Assembly (NCBI GenBank): GCA_003508835.1
Contig: PUFA01000165.1
Location: 1,054,001 to 1,118,000, forward strand
From: Eonycteris spelaea
Lineage: Eukaryota; Chordata; Mammalia; Chiroptera; Pteropodidae
DNA length: 64,000 nt
Direction: 5' to 3'
Every line of letters begins with the position of its first letter. Position 1 is the stretch's first letter. Below, piece after piece: positions 1 through 10,782 of this stretch. The translations under genes and the position numbers were made by a program. Under the pieces are notes generated by a model. It saw nothing but the letters and a program-made list of their open reading frames with translations, did no database searches and was not told the DNA's origin.

Positions 1-1580
1 AATCTGTGTCATAACAGGTAAAGCACTTTGAGTATGGATGGCTGTCCTTTGAATAATCTTGCTGTTCGCCCGAGGCCTCGTGCACACTTTTCTTTAACAG
101 TTCCTTTCAGTTCCTGTGCAGTAATTGGAATATAGGTCTTGATCGTTTCGTGTCTCCATGAGTGAAATGTGTAATGGGCAGTAGAGAAGACTGGCACTCT
201 GACACGGTGGAGCAGGCCACCCACCGCCTGTTGTCTTCTTGCCGCAATGACTCCCATCTGGACCCTGCTCTAACCCCTTGGCAACAGGTTGCCAGTCACT
301 GTTCAGGTACCTCCTGCCTCAGTTTATTGGTCTGTTAAATAGGTATTACTCTTTGTAAGCTTTTTGGGGGACCTTGTGAGCTCGTTAATGTTTGATGCAG
401 AGGACTTGGTCCTATGGTGGCTCAATTTAAACAGCAGTCATTCATTATTGGTGTATGTAGACATATATGTAGATAGAAGTATTCAGGCTACAAATATGTT
501 TTATTTGACATGTTTGATGTTTTAAATAAAATATTTGAATTTATTAATTTTGTTTACTAGGATTCCTATGCAAAACCCAGATTTCTGGCTTCTTTTCACA
601 AATCAAGTGATGTGGTAACACCAGGCTTTCTTCCATACTGGGGACAAGGTACTCATTTAAATGGCGCTAGGGACGCTTCTCACACTCCCTGGTGTTTGAT
701 TCTTGCTTGCTTCAATCATTTAAGCAACTGCCTGGCCCTGTGGGTGTTTGAGACCACAGCCCTGATAGAGAGTGTGTCCTGAAATACGTGCACCAGTATA
801 TATAAGTGTGTGGGGACGTAGTCAGAATCGACAGTGGTTCCCACTGAGGAATGTGCAGCTAGATTTCTGGAAAGTGCCAGTTTTTTAATCCCTTAAATGA
901 TTTAAACTTTCTGGAAGCTGTGCATCCCGTATAAACAATGGGATCCATAGAAAAACATACTCATTGAGAATTATGAGGCATATAATTTTGTCTTTAAATA
1001 TTACGAGTGAATTGTAAGAACATGACTTTATAGGAACCTCTGAGACATTACAGAGTTTTAATAATGCTATACTGCTACCTGTGATGCTTCATTTTTACTT
1101 TTATTAAATTAACATGCCCCCACTCCCCCAGTAAGCAGCAGTGGGTGCTCTTGGCACCTCAGCCCATCTCCATCCTCCACCCTTCGCTGCCCCAGGGAAG
1201 ATGCCTGGTTTCCTCCCTCCCCAGGGCAGAGGCTCCAGGGGCATGTCCTGTCTGTGAAGAGTTTATGAGGTTTCACCCACTCCTTCATTCTTAAATATGG
1301 TCATTACCCTCCCTGCTTTCTCTGTGGCTGCCAACAACACATTATATTACCCCCATGCAACAAGAGCTGCTACCCCCACGTGCCCGAGCCTGCATTTCCA
1401 GTTACTAGAAAAAAAAATCTGTGGGTGCCCACGAATGGCAGCAGCTTTTCTGGGAGTCAGTGTTAGCAGGACGGCAGATTCCCAATTTCTCCATGGGGCT
1501 CAGGCTTCTTGGAGAAGGGCAAGAGCCGTTTTCTTGCTTTGGTCCCTCTGGCAACCAGGTATTCCACATGAAACACATGT
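1..1580. other. Unique non-coding sequence, no feature recognised
   Basis: I see no repeat, RNA gene or convincing exon here. The left part is AT-rich; about 1120-1260 is locally C-rich. Short open frames on both strands lack splice signals or recognisable protein sequence and look like chance. Confidence 0.6.
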
Positions 1581-1582
1581 TG

Positions 1583-1735
1583 TCATTCATTCATTCACCC
1601 ACACATTTTTTTCAGTACATATTTATTGAGTGCCTGTTATGTGCCAGGCAGTGGCACTTCCAATAGTCTATGAGAACAGACTCTGGCCTGGTCCTAACAC
1701 AGACACAAATGAGAAGTTAGAACTATAGGGAATGT
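1583..1735 (-). repeat. L2 LINE 3'-end fragment (antisense)
   Basis: The stretch opens with repeated CATT units, then reads into tatttattgagtgcctgtta and gtgccaggcagtgg. This is the reverse complement of the L2 3' terminus (many copies end ...TGCCTGGCACATAGTAGG...AATGAATG). The remainder decays quickly. A MIR 3' end shares part of this core, so MIR is the alternative. Confidence 0.6.
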
Positions 1736-2014
1736 AACAAAGAAAGGCCCACATAAAGGGGTGAATTGACTTTGTCTTTTGAATGCTATTGAGTTCAAAA
1801 GACCTTAGGCTCTTAGAACTTCTTGAGAAGCTGTCTGGATGGAGCTTATTTTTACTTTTCAGAAAACTTCGGGAGGCAGTATAATACAAGGTTAAAACGT
1901 GATCTTGTATATCAGCCCTGTTCCGGTTCTAAGCAAGACACTGGGAGCTGTCATTACATTGCTAGTGATATGCCTGGCACCTCAAGTTGTGCGGTACACA
2001 CCCTTCCCAGCATG

Positions 2015-2240
2015 GCAGCCCTGATTCAGACCGAACTGAGTTTGAGTCCTGCTTTCACCAGTTTGCGAACCAACAGGTGTTTCTTTAGCTCTCCCAAATT
2101 TGGTTTTCTCATCTGTAAAAGGGGGGTTATGGAGTCTGCCTCATAGTTACTATAGGTGAGGACTAAAGGGAGGAGGCCTACTAAAACCTTCTTTGTGTTG
2201 TGCCTGCCACGTGGTCCGTACTTGAGAAATAGTCGCCGTT
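2015..2240 (+). repeat. MIR SINE
   Basis: The order of blocks follows MIR: a degraded B-box-like part (gagtttgagtcctgc), then the core-like ttctcatctgtaaaaggg, then gcctcatagttactataggtgagga, and a tail resembling GTGCCTGGCAC. MIR is a tRNA-derived SINE mobilised by L2 and inactive since early mammals. Heavy divergence fits that age. Confidence 0.7.
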
Positions 2241-2244
2241 GCTG

Positions 2245-3570
2245 TCAATGACATGAATGATCCTTTTCATGTCTTTCTTCACTCAGCCACATGGTGCACT
2301 TGGAAAAGAATATATTTCACATTCGTTTTCCAGAAAATTGAGGTCACTGGCTTATTTCCTTTCTGAACCCTCCAGTCCCCACGGCCATCTCCCCCCTCCC
2401 CCGCTCCCCCTTTCCCAATCCCTTGGGCTAAGTTACAACAGAGGCATGTACAGAGCATCTCTCACAAATGTCAGTTGCCTTTCTGTCTGCAGCCGGCCCG
2501 TTTGATTTTGGCTGCTTATCTGATCCAGGGAAGGAGCCTCACTCCTCAGCATTGGGTAGGCCAGTTGTGGGCTGGCCCGTAATAATACAATTATGAAGGT
2601 TAACAGGAAAAAGTGGGGTCCAGGAGCAATTCCAGGCAGCTGGCAGCCCTGTTGAATTAGAAGTGCCCCACCAATGAAAACTGCAGCAAGAAGCAAATTA
2701 AACCTCCTATCTGCCATCTCACTCTCTTTTCTCCCCTTTCCTGTTTGGACTTGAAAGGCGATTGGAGCCAGGGCTCTGACAGTTGACGGAAGTGCTGCAA
2801 GGAGAGAGTATTTATTTACAGTGAGTCGTGGCGATGCTTGTTCAGGATGCGGTTTCTTGCAGGAAGTTCTGTCCCCACCCCCGGGTTTGATCATTTCTCC
2901 AAAAAAAAAAAAAAAAAAAAATCCTTGATTGTTTGAGGCCTCCGCTCTGACATGGAGCAACTCTGTATAACCTGTCTGTACTTGGAGGGTTTGCTGAGTG
3001 CACGCTTGTAGGAGGGCTTGGAATGGGGCAAGAGGCAACCAGCAGGCCCAGCTCCCTCCATATGTGCTCAGATGCAGCAATAATCATTAGGCATTTAAAA
3101 TAGGGAAGTAGGCCGAGTACACGTGCTGTAAGCTGTGGTTGGCGCAGGCCATTCTGTTCGTTAACAGAAACCAGTGCCAATTGAGGTTGTAGTACAGGGT
3201 GTTTCAGAGAAAAATCACTTTGAGGTGAAGTCAGAAGCTGCAGTGCTTAGGTAGCAAGTTATTTGACTTATAAACCAATCGGGCCGGGGCTGGCTGAGTG
3301 CTGAACTGCTGGTCCAAAGTTTAGGGTGGGTTTTCCCTTTGGGAGTCTTGTAGAATGTTGGGAGAGAAGGGTAAAAGGGCAACGTCATTCTGTTGCAGAG
3401 TTTAGCTTGGTGTTTTCTTAAGTTATCATATAATAATATGATAGAATTTTCTCATAAACAGAGAAATAGTCTCTGTTCCTTACTTAAAAAAATACACAAG
3501 GTGAGGAAAAATTGCAAAAGCATATGAAATGGAAATTAAATCTCCCTTTGCCAGGTTCCTAACCCCACTC
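2245..3570. other. Unique non-coding stretch with A21 tract
   Basis: No repeat recognised. The part from about 2480 to 2830 is moderately GC-rich and free of low-complexity drift, so it could be conserved non-coding DNA. It includes an uninterrupted A tract at 2901-2921. A long minus-strand open frame (2433-3080) reads through that tract as poly-Phe and is judged accidental. Confidence 0.5.
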
Positions 3571-3574
3571 TTAA

Positions 3575-3745
3575 GTCTGTAAAGGGACCAGCACTATAAG
3601 TATCACCTGGGAACTTGTTAGAGCTGCAAGGTCTCCGTCCACAGAGGAGTACTACAGAATCAAAAACCTAGAGTGAGGCCCAGATATCTGTGTTTTAACA
3701 AGTCCTCCATGTGATTCTGATGGCCACTAATACTTGAGATCCACA
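3575..3745 (-). mobile_element. MER5-type hAT-Charlie MITE (antisense)
   Basis: Diagnostic pieces are agtatcacctgggaacttgt, then aggcccagatatctgtgttt, and ccatgtgattctgatgg. They occur in the order expected for a reversed MER5/Charlie non-autonomous element. It carries no coding capacity. It lies a few bases from a second copy in the opposite orientation. Subfamily is uncertain. Confidence 0.65.
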
Positions 3746-3751
3746 GACTTA

Positions 3752-3965
3752 AGGCTGTGGCTTTCAAATTTGAGAGCACATCAGACTCACCTGAAGGGCT
3801 GGCTTGTTAAAACTACAGGTGCTTATGCCATACACCCCCAGAGATTTTTGATTCAGTATAATCTTTTTTTTTTTTTTTTTGTGGCCAGGCATTCCTACTA
3901 GAACATTCCCCACCCCCAGTGATTCTGATGCAGTGGTCCAGACCTTTGATGAACCCTGACTTTGG
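3752..3965 (+). mobile_element. MER5-type hAT-Charlie MITE split by T17 tract
   Basis: The left end resembles a CAGTGGTTCTCAA-type terminus. It is followed by gactcacctgaagggctgg, cttgttaaaactacaggtgc and cccccagagatttttgattc, and later by cccccagtgattctgatgca. A pure T tract (3864-3880) interrupts the element near its middle, where the consensus has none. Confidence 0.65.
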
Positions 3966-4305
3966 GAGTGGCTGTGATTATCGTTAAAAAACAAATACAA
4001 AACAAAAACCAAGACAGTGGAATGGAGGAAGTGTCTCTTATTTGTTGAAGCCACAGCTAATTTGGTGCATAATGATACTGACAATAAAGAGGACCTTGGC
4101 ATCCATATACTCCCCAGATGTCCCAAATGCCAAACTCCTTGCAAGAGACTTTGTGACTAATTTCTGCAACTAAGGAATTCATCACTCCTTTTGAGAAACT
4201 CTTGTTAAGTCTGATAAAATGACTTGGACCTTCTCAAGATTCAGAGGAAATGGCAAATGTCCTCCTATAGGCATCTTTCTCGGTGTTTTATTTGATGTCT
4301 TAATG

Positions 4306-4492
4306 TAGGCATCTCCAACCCCCTTTTAGGAACCAGGCCCAACAGCGGGAGGTGAGCAGCAGGTGGGCAAGTGAGCTATTTGCAGCTGCTCCCCAGCACT
4401 AGCATCACCACCTCAGCTCCACCTCAGATCATCAGGCATTAGATTCTCATAGGAGCATCGGTCCCTGGTGCCAACAAAGTTGGGGACTACTG
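4306..4492 (+). mobile_element. MER1-type hAT-Charlie MITE with 8-bp target duplication
   Basis: It runs from a CAGGGGTCCCCAACC-like terminus (ggcatctccaaccccc) through the hallmark ggcattagattctcatagga to the right end gttggggactactg. Flanking octamers tcttaatg (4298-4305) and tcttcatg (4493-4500) match at 7 of 8 bases, as expected for a hAT insertion. At 187 bp it is shorter than a full MER1 of about 330 bp. Non-coding. Confidence 0.85.
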
Positions 4493-4639
4493 TCTTCATG
4501 CATTAATTTTTGGCTTTTAAGGGTCTGTGAAAGGTGCTAGTAGTTGAATATAATTTTGAGTCAATCAGCTTTATTTGTAGAATATGGCAGGCAAGGTGGC
4601 AGGCTCTATTTCCCACCCCTTTGAGGGTCTGTTGTAATA

Positions 4640-4960
4640 GTGTATACAAAAAAACATAAGATGTATGCATTCCTTGCGTCAAGGAGCTTATAGTCCGGTT
4701 GGCTAATGGTCAATATAGAGAAGTGTGTGTAGTATAGAAGGATGTTACAGTATAAACTGGTATAGAAGGAATGACAAACTATGAGATAAATGGGAATGCT
4801 TCACAGAAGTGGTGCACCAAGCTTGAGCAGGGTTTTGAAGGATGAATAGTTGTTGTCCCAGATGGTTCTAGAGGAAGAATTTCATGACAGGCAAAGACAG
4901 TTAGCTAGGGATGTATCCAGCTCTGCCTCCTGAGATGTTTAACATTTGAGAATTCTTCAG
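4640..4960 (-). repeat. L2 LINE fragment (antisense)
   Basis: Blocks such as gtcaaggagcttatagtcc, gaatgcttcacagaagtgg, cagggttttgaaggatgaat and gacaggcaaagacagt follow the reverse complement of the L2 3' region (…GGAGCTTACATTCTAG…CTGAAGGATGA…TTCCAGGCAGAG…). It is strongly diverged and lacks the terminal CATT repeats. Confidence 0.55.
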
Positions 4961-5590
4961 AGTTGTTTAGGAGTGACTTCTGAATTGGAAGATTCTGATA
5001 TAGTCATAGGAATTAAGTTGTTAAGATTCTCTTGATGCAAATAAATTCAGGCAGAATGGAAGAATTTTATAATGTACAAAGGACCAGTAACCTTTATAAA
5101 ACATAGAAAATAATTTTTCCTGAAATATTCCCCCTGAAGCCGAAAGTTCTTCCACAGTTTGTGTGGGGTTGATAGGCTGCCAAGACGCAGAAGGGACTTG
5201 GGTGGGAAAGGGAATGGCCTCGTTTAAGGGTTCCCTGTGCCAGCATTCTTCACAGTGTGTCTTGTTGAACGTCAGTGTGTTGATGTGCTTCTCACTGAGT
5301 CCTAGAACATGAAGATTTGGGAAGTAGAGGTAAGAATACCTGTCCGGAGATCTGCAGAGTTTATTTAAAATTCTACCAGTGGCTCTGACTTTGGACAAAT
5401 TCTTGACTTTTCCAGACTGGAGTCATAGTAGTATCACTCTTCCAAGAGTGAGAGGTCTGAATGAAGTAATGTATAGAGAGCATTTAGCATCGTGTCTAGC
5501 AAGTTAGTAACTACTGGCTGCTCAAGGCGTGTGTAAAAAAAAAAACGAAACCAAGAAAAAACAAACGTGGCCTCTGAATCCCAAGGCCAA
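4961..5590. other. Unique non-coding sequence
   Basis: No repeat family, RNA gene or exon recognised. Short open frames on the minus strand carry no recognisable domain. A short A-rich patch (about 5535-5560) precedes the MER20 element. Confidence 0.55.
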
Positions 5591-5597
5591 CCTAGAG

Positions 5598-5825
5598 CAG
5601 AGTTTTTCAACCTCGGTACTATTGACATTTGGGGCCAGAAAGTTCTTTGTTGTGGGGCACTATGCTGTGCATTGTGGGATATGTAGCAGCCGCCCTGAGA
5701 TACCCACTAGGTGCCAGCAGCATTTCCTACCTCTCCCTCCCCCCATACACATATGACAACCAAAACTGTCTTCAGACATTTCCACAGTCTCCTGGGGACA
5801 GAGTCATCCCTGATGAGAACCACTG
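5598..5825 (-). mobile_element. MER20 (hAT-Charlie MITE), near full length
   Basis: Read in reverse, the element shows the MER20 landmarks: a ggttctcatcag-like left end, ctgtggaaatgtctgaagac, gttgtcatatg, cacaatgcacag and ccccaaatgtcaatagtacc, ending aggttgaaaaactctg. Its 228 bp is close to the usual length of about 220 bp. Flanks acctagag and atctagat match at 6 of 8, a plausible target duplication. MER20 copies have been reported as progesterone-responsive regulatory DNA in placental mammals; nothing here shows activity. Confidence 0.85.
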
Positions 5826-6164
5826 ATCTAGATGGCAGTCCATCTAGGGGGCATGCCATGACTTGAAAATTTATCTTCCCTGACTGAGGCTCTGCTAAAG
5901 CTAGGTCTCTAATGTAGAATGTGGAAAAATACCTGAGGGGCAAGTTTCAAGAATGGTTTTATACTGTTTGCAAAAGAGAATGTAGTTTGCTTTTAAAACA
6001 ATCAACCAGTTCTAAAGTCCTATCACAACTTACAGCCCTACATATTTGTGGTCATTTTCATGGCTTCTCATTTAATTCTAGTTTCACTTTAAATTAAATA
6101 CAAGGACAGGGTCTTTGTTTTTCTTTTTTTTTTGTTTTACTCGTCCTAAGACTGTTCTTCTTTA

Positions 6165-6810
6165 AAAGCATTTAATTATGGTTAAAATACACATAATATA
6201 AAATGTATTATCTTAACCATTGTGAATTATACAGTTCAGTAGTGTTGAGTATATATATTGATGTAACATGAAATTTACCATCTTAACCATTGTAAGTTAT
6301 ATAATTCAGTGGCGTCGAGTATATTCACACTGCTTTGCAACCAGTCTCCAGAATTTTTTCAACTTGCAAAACTCTGTACCCATTAAACAACAGATCCCAT
6401 TCCCTCTTCCCTCCAGCTCCTGGCAACCCCTAGTTTACTCTCTCTTTCTATGAATGTGACTGCTCTTGGTTCCTCACATAAGTGGAATCATACAGTATTT
6501 GTCTTTTTTGTTACTGGTTTATTTCACTTAATGTAATATCCTCCAGGTTCATTCATGTTACAGTATGTGTCAGGATTTCCTTCCTTTTAAAGGCTGAATA
6601 ATATTCCATTGTATGTATGCACTACATTTTGTTTATCTATTCATCCATCATTGGACACTTGGGTTGCTTCCACCTTTCAGCTCTTATGAATAATGCCACT
6701 GTGAACATGGGTGTACAAATCTCTCTCCGAGTCCCTGCATTTAGTTCTTTTGGCAATATACTCAGAAGTGGAATTGTTGGATTGAGTGGTCAATTTTATT
6801 TTTTCTCCCT
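6165..6810 (-). mobile_element. L1 LINE 3' end (L1MB/L1MA-type), antisense
   Basis: The minus strand carries the 3' part of an old L1. On the plus strand one reads cttaaccattgt, ctctgtacccattaaacaac, cctggcaacccctagttta, ataagtggaatcatacagta, ctgaataatattccattgta, ggacacttgggttgcttcca and agaagtggaattgttgg. This covers the 3' UTR and the end of ORF2, which is broken and non-functional. A 70-bp tandem duplication lies in the UTR (6191-6254 and 6261-6324). Confidence 0.9.
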
Positions 6811-8775
6811 TTTAAAAAATGTTCTTGCCCTTTCTTAACTGATGGAAATGGAATCCACTGTCCTTTAGATCTGTTCCCACCATTGCCTGAAGTTTTTCAT
6901 TGCACAGCTGCTGCTCCCCGATTCTTTCTCTCACCTTCTTTTCATGCATGTGGACACACTCAGGTGTTGTCAAGGACCAGTACAAGACAATAATTTGCAT
7001 CCGTGGGCCCGTGGTTCTCAGCAGTACTCAGGCAGCCATAGATAACCACACCTTGACCACTTTGTCCCTGGGACCTGTGCTACTTGCCCGAGCTCTGCAT
7101 CTGGGGAAGCACAAGGCCTAGCCCCCTCTTTGCCTGACTACCACCTGCATAGACAGTCACATCCTTATGCAATTTAGTGAAGTGATGAAAGGGAAGATGT
7201 GTTGTGTGAAGGGCGAGACAGTGTCTTCTTCCTAGTAGTGCTTTGAATAGCATGTTGCAGCTATTCATTGCTTGCCTCTGAAGAGCTTTATATCCCAGCT
7301 ATCTTCTGCGCCGCCCTGTGGTCTTCAGAATTTCCAGCTGGGTATCACCAGTCAGGGTGTGGAGGGATGGGTGGAATGTGTAAGCATTCCGGTTCTGCGT
7401 TGACATTTTCAGTGTAAGGAAACAGAAGAGCAGAAAAGCAATATGTTGAAAAGCTTGTATCTATGGAGACTGCTTTTTTCTGCCCATTTTCTTTTCCAAT
7501 TAGACTGAAACTTCCCTAAATCTTTGTAATTCTGTTTGCAGAATGGGCCTACCAAGCCTTGTGCCTGAGAACTAGATTTTGGTCATCGACACCTCCTGGT
7601 GTGCGTAAGTGAGGTCCAAAAGGCCCAAGGAAGGGACGGTCTCAATATTTGGAGATCAGAATGATGTAAGTGGAGGGGGACCTGAAGAAGGTGGCCAGAA
7701 GTCGAAATCCCTACAAGCTATCACATTCCGTTTTTTTATGAGCCACAGGCTTCTCTGCTGGTAGCCAAGAGGATGGAGTCAGCAGAGATAATGGAAGGCA
7801 TCGGGACAGAAACCGCAGTAGGTTACTCTTCAAGGTGGATAAATAAGTGGAAGTAAGGTTAGTCTTGCTGTTTCCCATTTTTAAAAGTAATCCAAAACAC
7901 CAGTTCTTCCAGGCCAGTGTCGTCCATATTAAACTAGGTTGCCAGAAAATGAAGAATATGGGGCAACATTCATTCATTCAGAAATAGGTTTTTAAGAGCC
8001 AAGAATCTAGTGCTGAGCAAAACCAGATACACTGTTTGTAAAGTGTCTTCATGTTACTGCATTCCCTGATTCTTGTGTATAGCTAAACACATTAGATATG
8101 TACATTTTTCTGAAGCTAATAAATTGTCATATTATTTTACTTGCTTTTATTTTATTTTATTTTTATTTTTGAGAAAATATTAGCAATAGGTACCAGTGCT
8201 GGAATCACATAAAAACACATTTCTTCTGAAAACAAGCTATTGTTATTGTTTTAATTCTTTTTCATTTTCTTGTCCTGCCTTAGAGGATCATGGGCACTTT
8301 CCTTGGGTTCTCATTCACTCAATATCATATATAGAGCTTTTTACCTCTTGAGACCAAGCTTTTCTTTTTGTCTGCAGAGGTATCCTATCCCTTTTCAGCG
8401 GCTTCTTTTTTTCTCTGATCACTGTTTTGGTTTGGGTCTCCTATGCGGCAGCCAGGGGAGTCAGCGCTCATTCCCAATGTAGCAATGTTTCTTTCTTTTT
8501 ATTCCCAAAGCCTCACTATTCCCAAAGGGGATGCTTCTGCCAGAAGATGATGACCCCAGATGTGAAGTTCGTGCCCCTCCATACTTTGGCCTGAGTTTTC
8601 TCCCGGGTTGAGAGAGACAATGGTGGGACATGGCAGAGTTATGGGATACCCTCTCCTTTGGAGAACGTTAAGAGAGGCTGGGGTGTTTGTGTGCCTCTTC
8701 CTATGCCCCTGCCATGCCTCCTGATTTGGGGGAGCCCAAGTGGAGAATTGTTGTTGGCTTTTGTACCCCCTGAAG
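6811..8775. other. Unique non-coding sequence with a TTTTA run
   Basis: No interspersed repeat recognised. A short (TTTTA)n-like microsatellite sits at 8144-8170. Small open frames have no recognisable protein features. Confidence 0.5.
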
Positions 8776-8779
8776 TCTG

Positions 8780-9060
8780 TATATGTTCATGATTTGTTTT
8801 CATTTTCCTGCATTCTTAAAGTGGAATTGTTGCATTAGAGGGACTGCAAAATTTTAATTCCAGTATTTTTTCAAAATGGTAATACCAAGTTTCTTCCCTA
8901 TCAGCTTTGTATGTGAAGGCCCGTTTCCCTAAATACCACTAATGTAGTGTATTCTATATGAAAATATCACCTAATTTGATAGGTTCAAAAAATGTCATTA
9001 TCTTACTTGGCATTGTTTTGATTGGTACTAGGGCTTCAATTTTTGTTCCTGTATTTTAGA
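8780..9060 (-). mobile_element. L1 LINE ORF2 remnant (L1M/L1ME-type), antisense
   Basis: Landmarks are ttaaagtggaattgttgcat, gggactgcaaaattttaat, cctaatttgataggttcaaa and cattgttttgattggtacta. They match the antisense 3' ORF2 region of old L1s (aagtggaattgctgggtcaaagg…aatttgataggtgaaaaatgg). Many substitutions and small gaps make it a dead fragment. Confidence 0.65.
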
Positions 9061-10648
9061 TAGCTATCAAAGGTGTATAAAGTCAGATTATTATAATAGA
9101 CATTTTACATTATTCCTTCATACAGGTCTCCAGTTGAGCAACTAGAAACTCCAAAGCAGAATTTGGTTTCCCAAAAGTTTTGATGTATTTTTGTTATCAC
9201 TCTATGAGGATGGGGTCTAGACTTGGTTTATGACTGCAGTTGGTTTAACACTATTGGGTTGGTGAAGTTGATCCTTGAAATTTTTCTATTCTTATATTAT
9301 GGGGGTGGGTATGTGAATCAGTTCATAAGGGTTTTATGAAAATCCATGGCATTGTAATAGGGACCATATTTTATGAAACTAAAACTAGGATTTCTGATTT
9401 TATGAGTATGAGTCATATTTATGGAGACAATGGAGTGAGAGATTTGAAATGTGGACTGAAGTGTTAAATCCAGAAGATGTTATTATAAGAGCCGGCATGT
9501 GTTCCTCAGACTGCAGGGTCCTCCACTGATTAATTTGTTCCATGCAGAAACTATTCTATGGTTAAAATAAGCTTGGAAACATTGGCTTATACCAAGGTGA
9601 CTCTCTAAAGTTTATTTTATTTTTAACTATAGGACTTCTGAGACTTTGCTGTAGTAATGTGCATTGTCGATCTCTGTGAGAACTCTGAACGTAGGTAGAG
9701 TTTTCCAAAATCAGTGTTCTTCAGTAGTAGAGGGAGGCCATTGAAGGACAGTGCCTTTTGGATTACTGAAGAACTCACATCAGGAATACAGTTTGGAAGA
9801 TGCCTCATTGGAATAATTATAAATCTCTACATGGCATAAACCCACATACTCTGGGTGTTAAAATCCATAATTGTTTCTTAAGTTACGGAACAAAGATATG
9901 TTAATATATACCAAGAGTTTCTCTTCCCCTTCCCCTATTTTCTTTCCTTTTTCTTTTGGTCTTGGAAGTCTGTTACTTTCAGCCCTTAAGAGAAAAGAAA
10001 TGACATAAGTGAAAAGTCTTGTGCGTGTGTGTATGCATGCACACGTGCGTGTGCACATAAACCCAGGAGATAACTCTTGTTGTGGAGATGACTATTTACT
10101 GCGTTTGAGAATAGCTTTATTCCAGGATGAAAGGTAGCGAAACCAGTCTTATTGCTATATTTCGTATGATGTTTCTCAGTCTTAAATTTCACTTAATAAC
10201 ACTAGTTTAGTTTATTGACTGTTTTGTGTGAGACAGTGAACAGAGGAACACAGACAGATCCAAGTTAAGTTTCTTGGCCTCAAAAAAAACTTATTCTTTA
10301 GTTGAGGAGGAGAGAGAAAAACAGTGAAAAATCAAGAAAAGTGTGTGTGTGGGATATTTAATTAATATTTTAAAAACCGAAGAAATGTCATAAAGCTAAA
10401 CAGGATGGGTTGTGAATTGGTCACCGAATGCCTGGCTGCAGGAGACCAAAGGAGAGAAATGGAGCCAACAGGAGGCTGTAAATTGAGGGTGTTAAACCGT
10501 TTTGGGGTTATGAGTCCCTATGTGAAACCAAAAAGTTCCCAAGTCCTTCTAAGCGTGTATATATAACAAATGTCCACTTTACCAGCACACAGAATTAATA
10601 ACTTGACATTTGGTTATATTCACCTCTACTCTATTACCTTTGAGAAGC
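9061..10648. other. Unique non-coding sequence with Z-DNA-type tract
   Basis: Mostly featureless. It contains an alternating purine-pyrimidine run at 10020-10059. A weak, unnamed resemblance to a DNA transposon fragment around 10480-10640 could not be confirmed. Confidence 0.5.
10020..10059. repeat. 40-bp alternating purine-pyrimidine tract
   Basis: Every step alternates purine and pyrimidine over 40 bases, built from GT/CA, GC and AT steps with a central tgcatgca. Such a tract is prone to Z-DNA formation under negative supercoiling. Confidence 0.8.
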
Positions 10649-10659
10649 ACAACATTTGT

Positions 10660-10771
10660 TGTAATGGCTAAATATAGTGTAATCAGGGGGATCACTTTGT
10701 AAATTATATAAATGTCTAACCATTGTGCTATACACCTGAAACTAATATAAAATTAAATTAAAAAAAGAAAT
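10660..10771 (+). mobile_element. 5'-truncated L1 tail with 11-bp target duplication
   Basis: Only the last ~110 bp of an L1 are present: gatcactttgtaaattata, then ctatacacctgaaactaata and an A-rich tail. The 11-mer acaacatttgt occurs immediately before (10649-10659) and after (10772-10782), an exact target-site duplication. The tail belongs to the same L1 group as the element at 39365-40234, in the opposite orientation. Non-coding. Confidence 0.9.
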
Positions 10772-10782
10772 ACAACATTTGT

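Noticed and set aside
2433..3080. A 215-codon minus-strand open frame, the longest in the window
   Set aside because: It reads through an A21 tract as poly-Phe, has no recognisable domain and no splice or promoter context.
3270..3320. tRNA-like sequence around gggccggggctggctgagtg
   Set aside because: No A-box/B-box pair at tRNA spacing and no cloverleaf could be drawn.
10480..10640. Possible DNA transposon fragment around ggttatgagtccctatgtga
   Set aside because: No terminal repeats or consistent order with a family that I can name.
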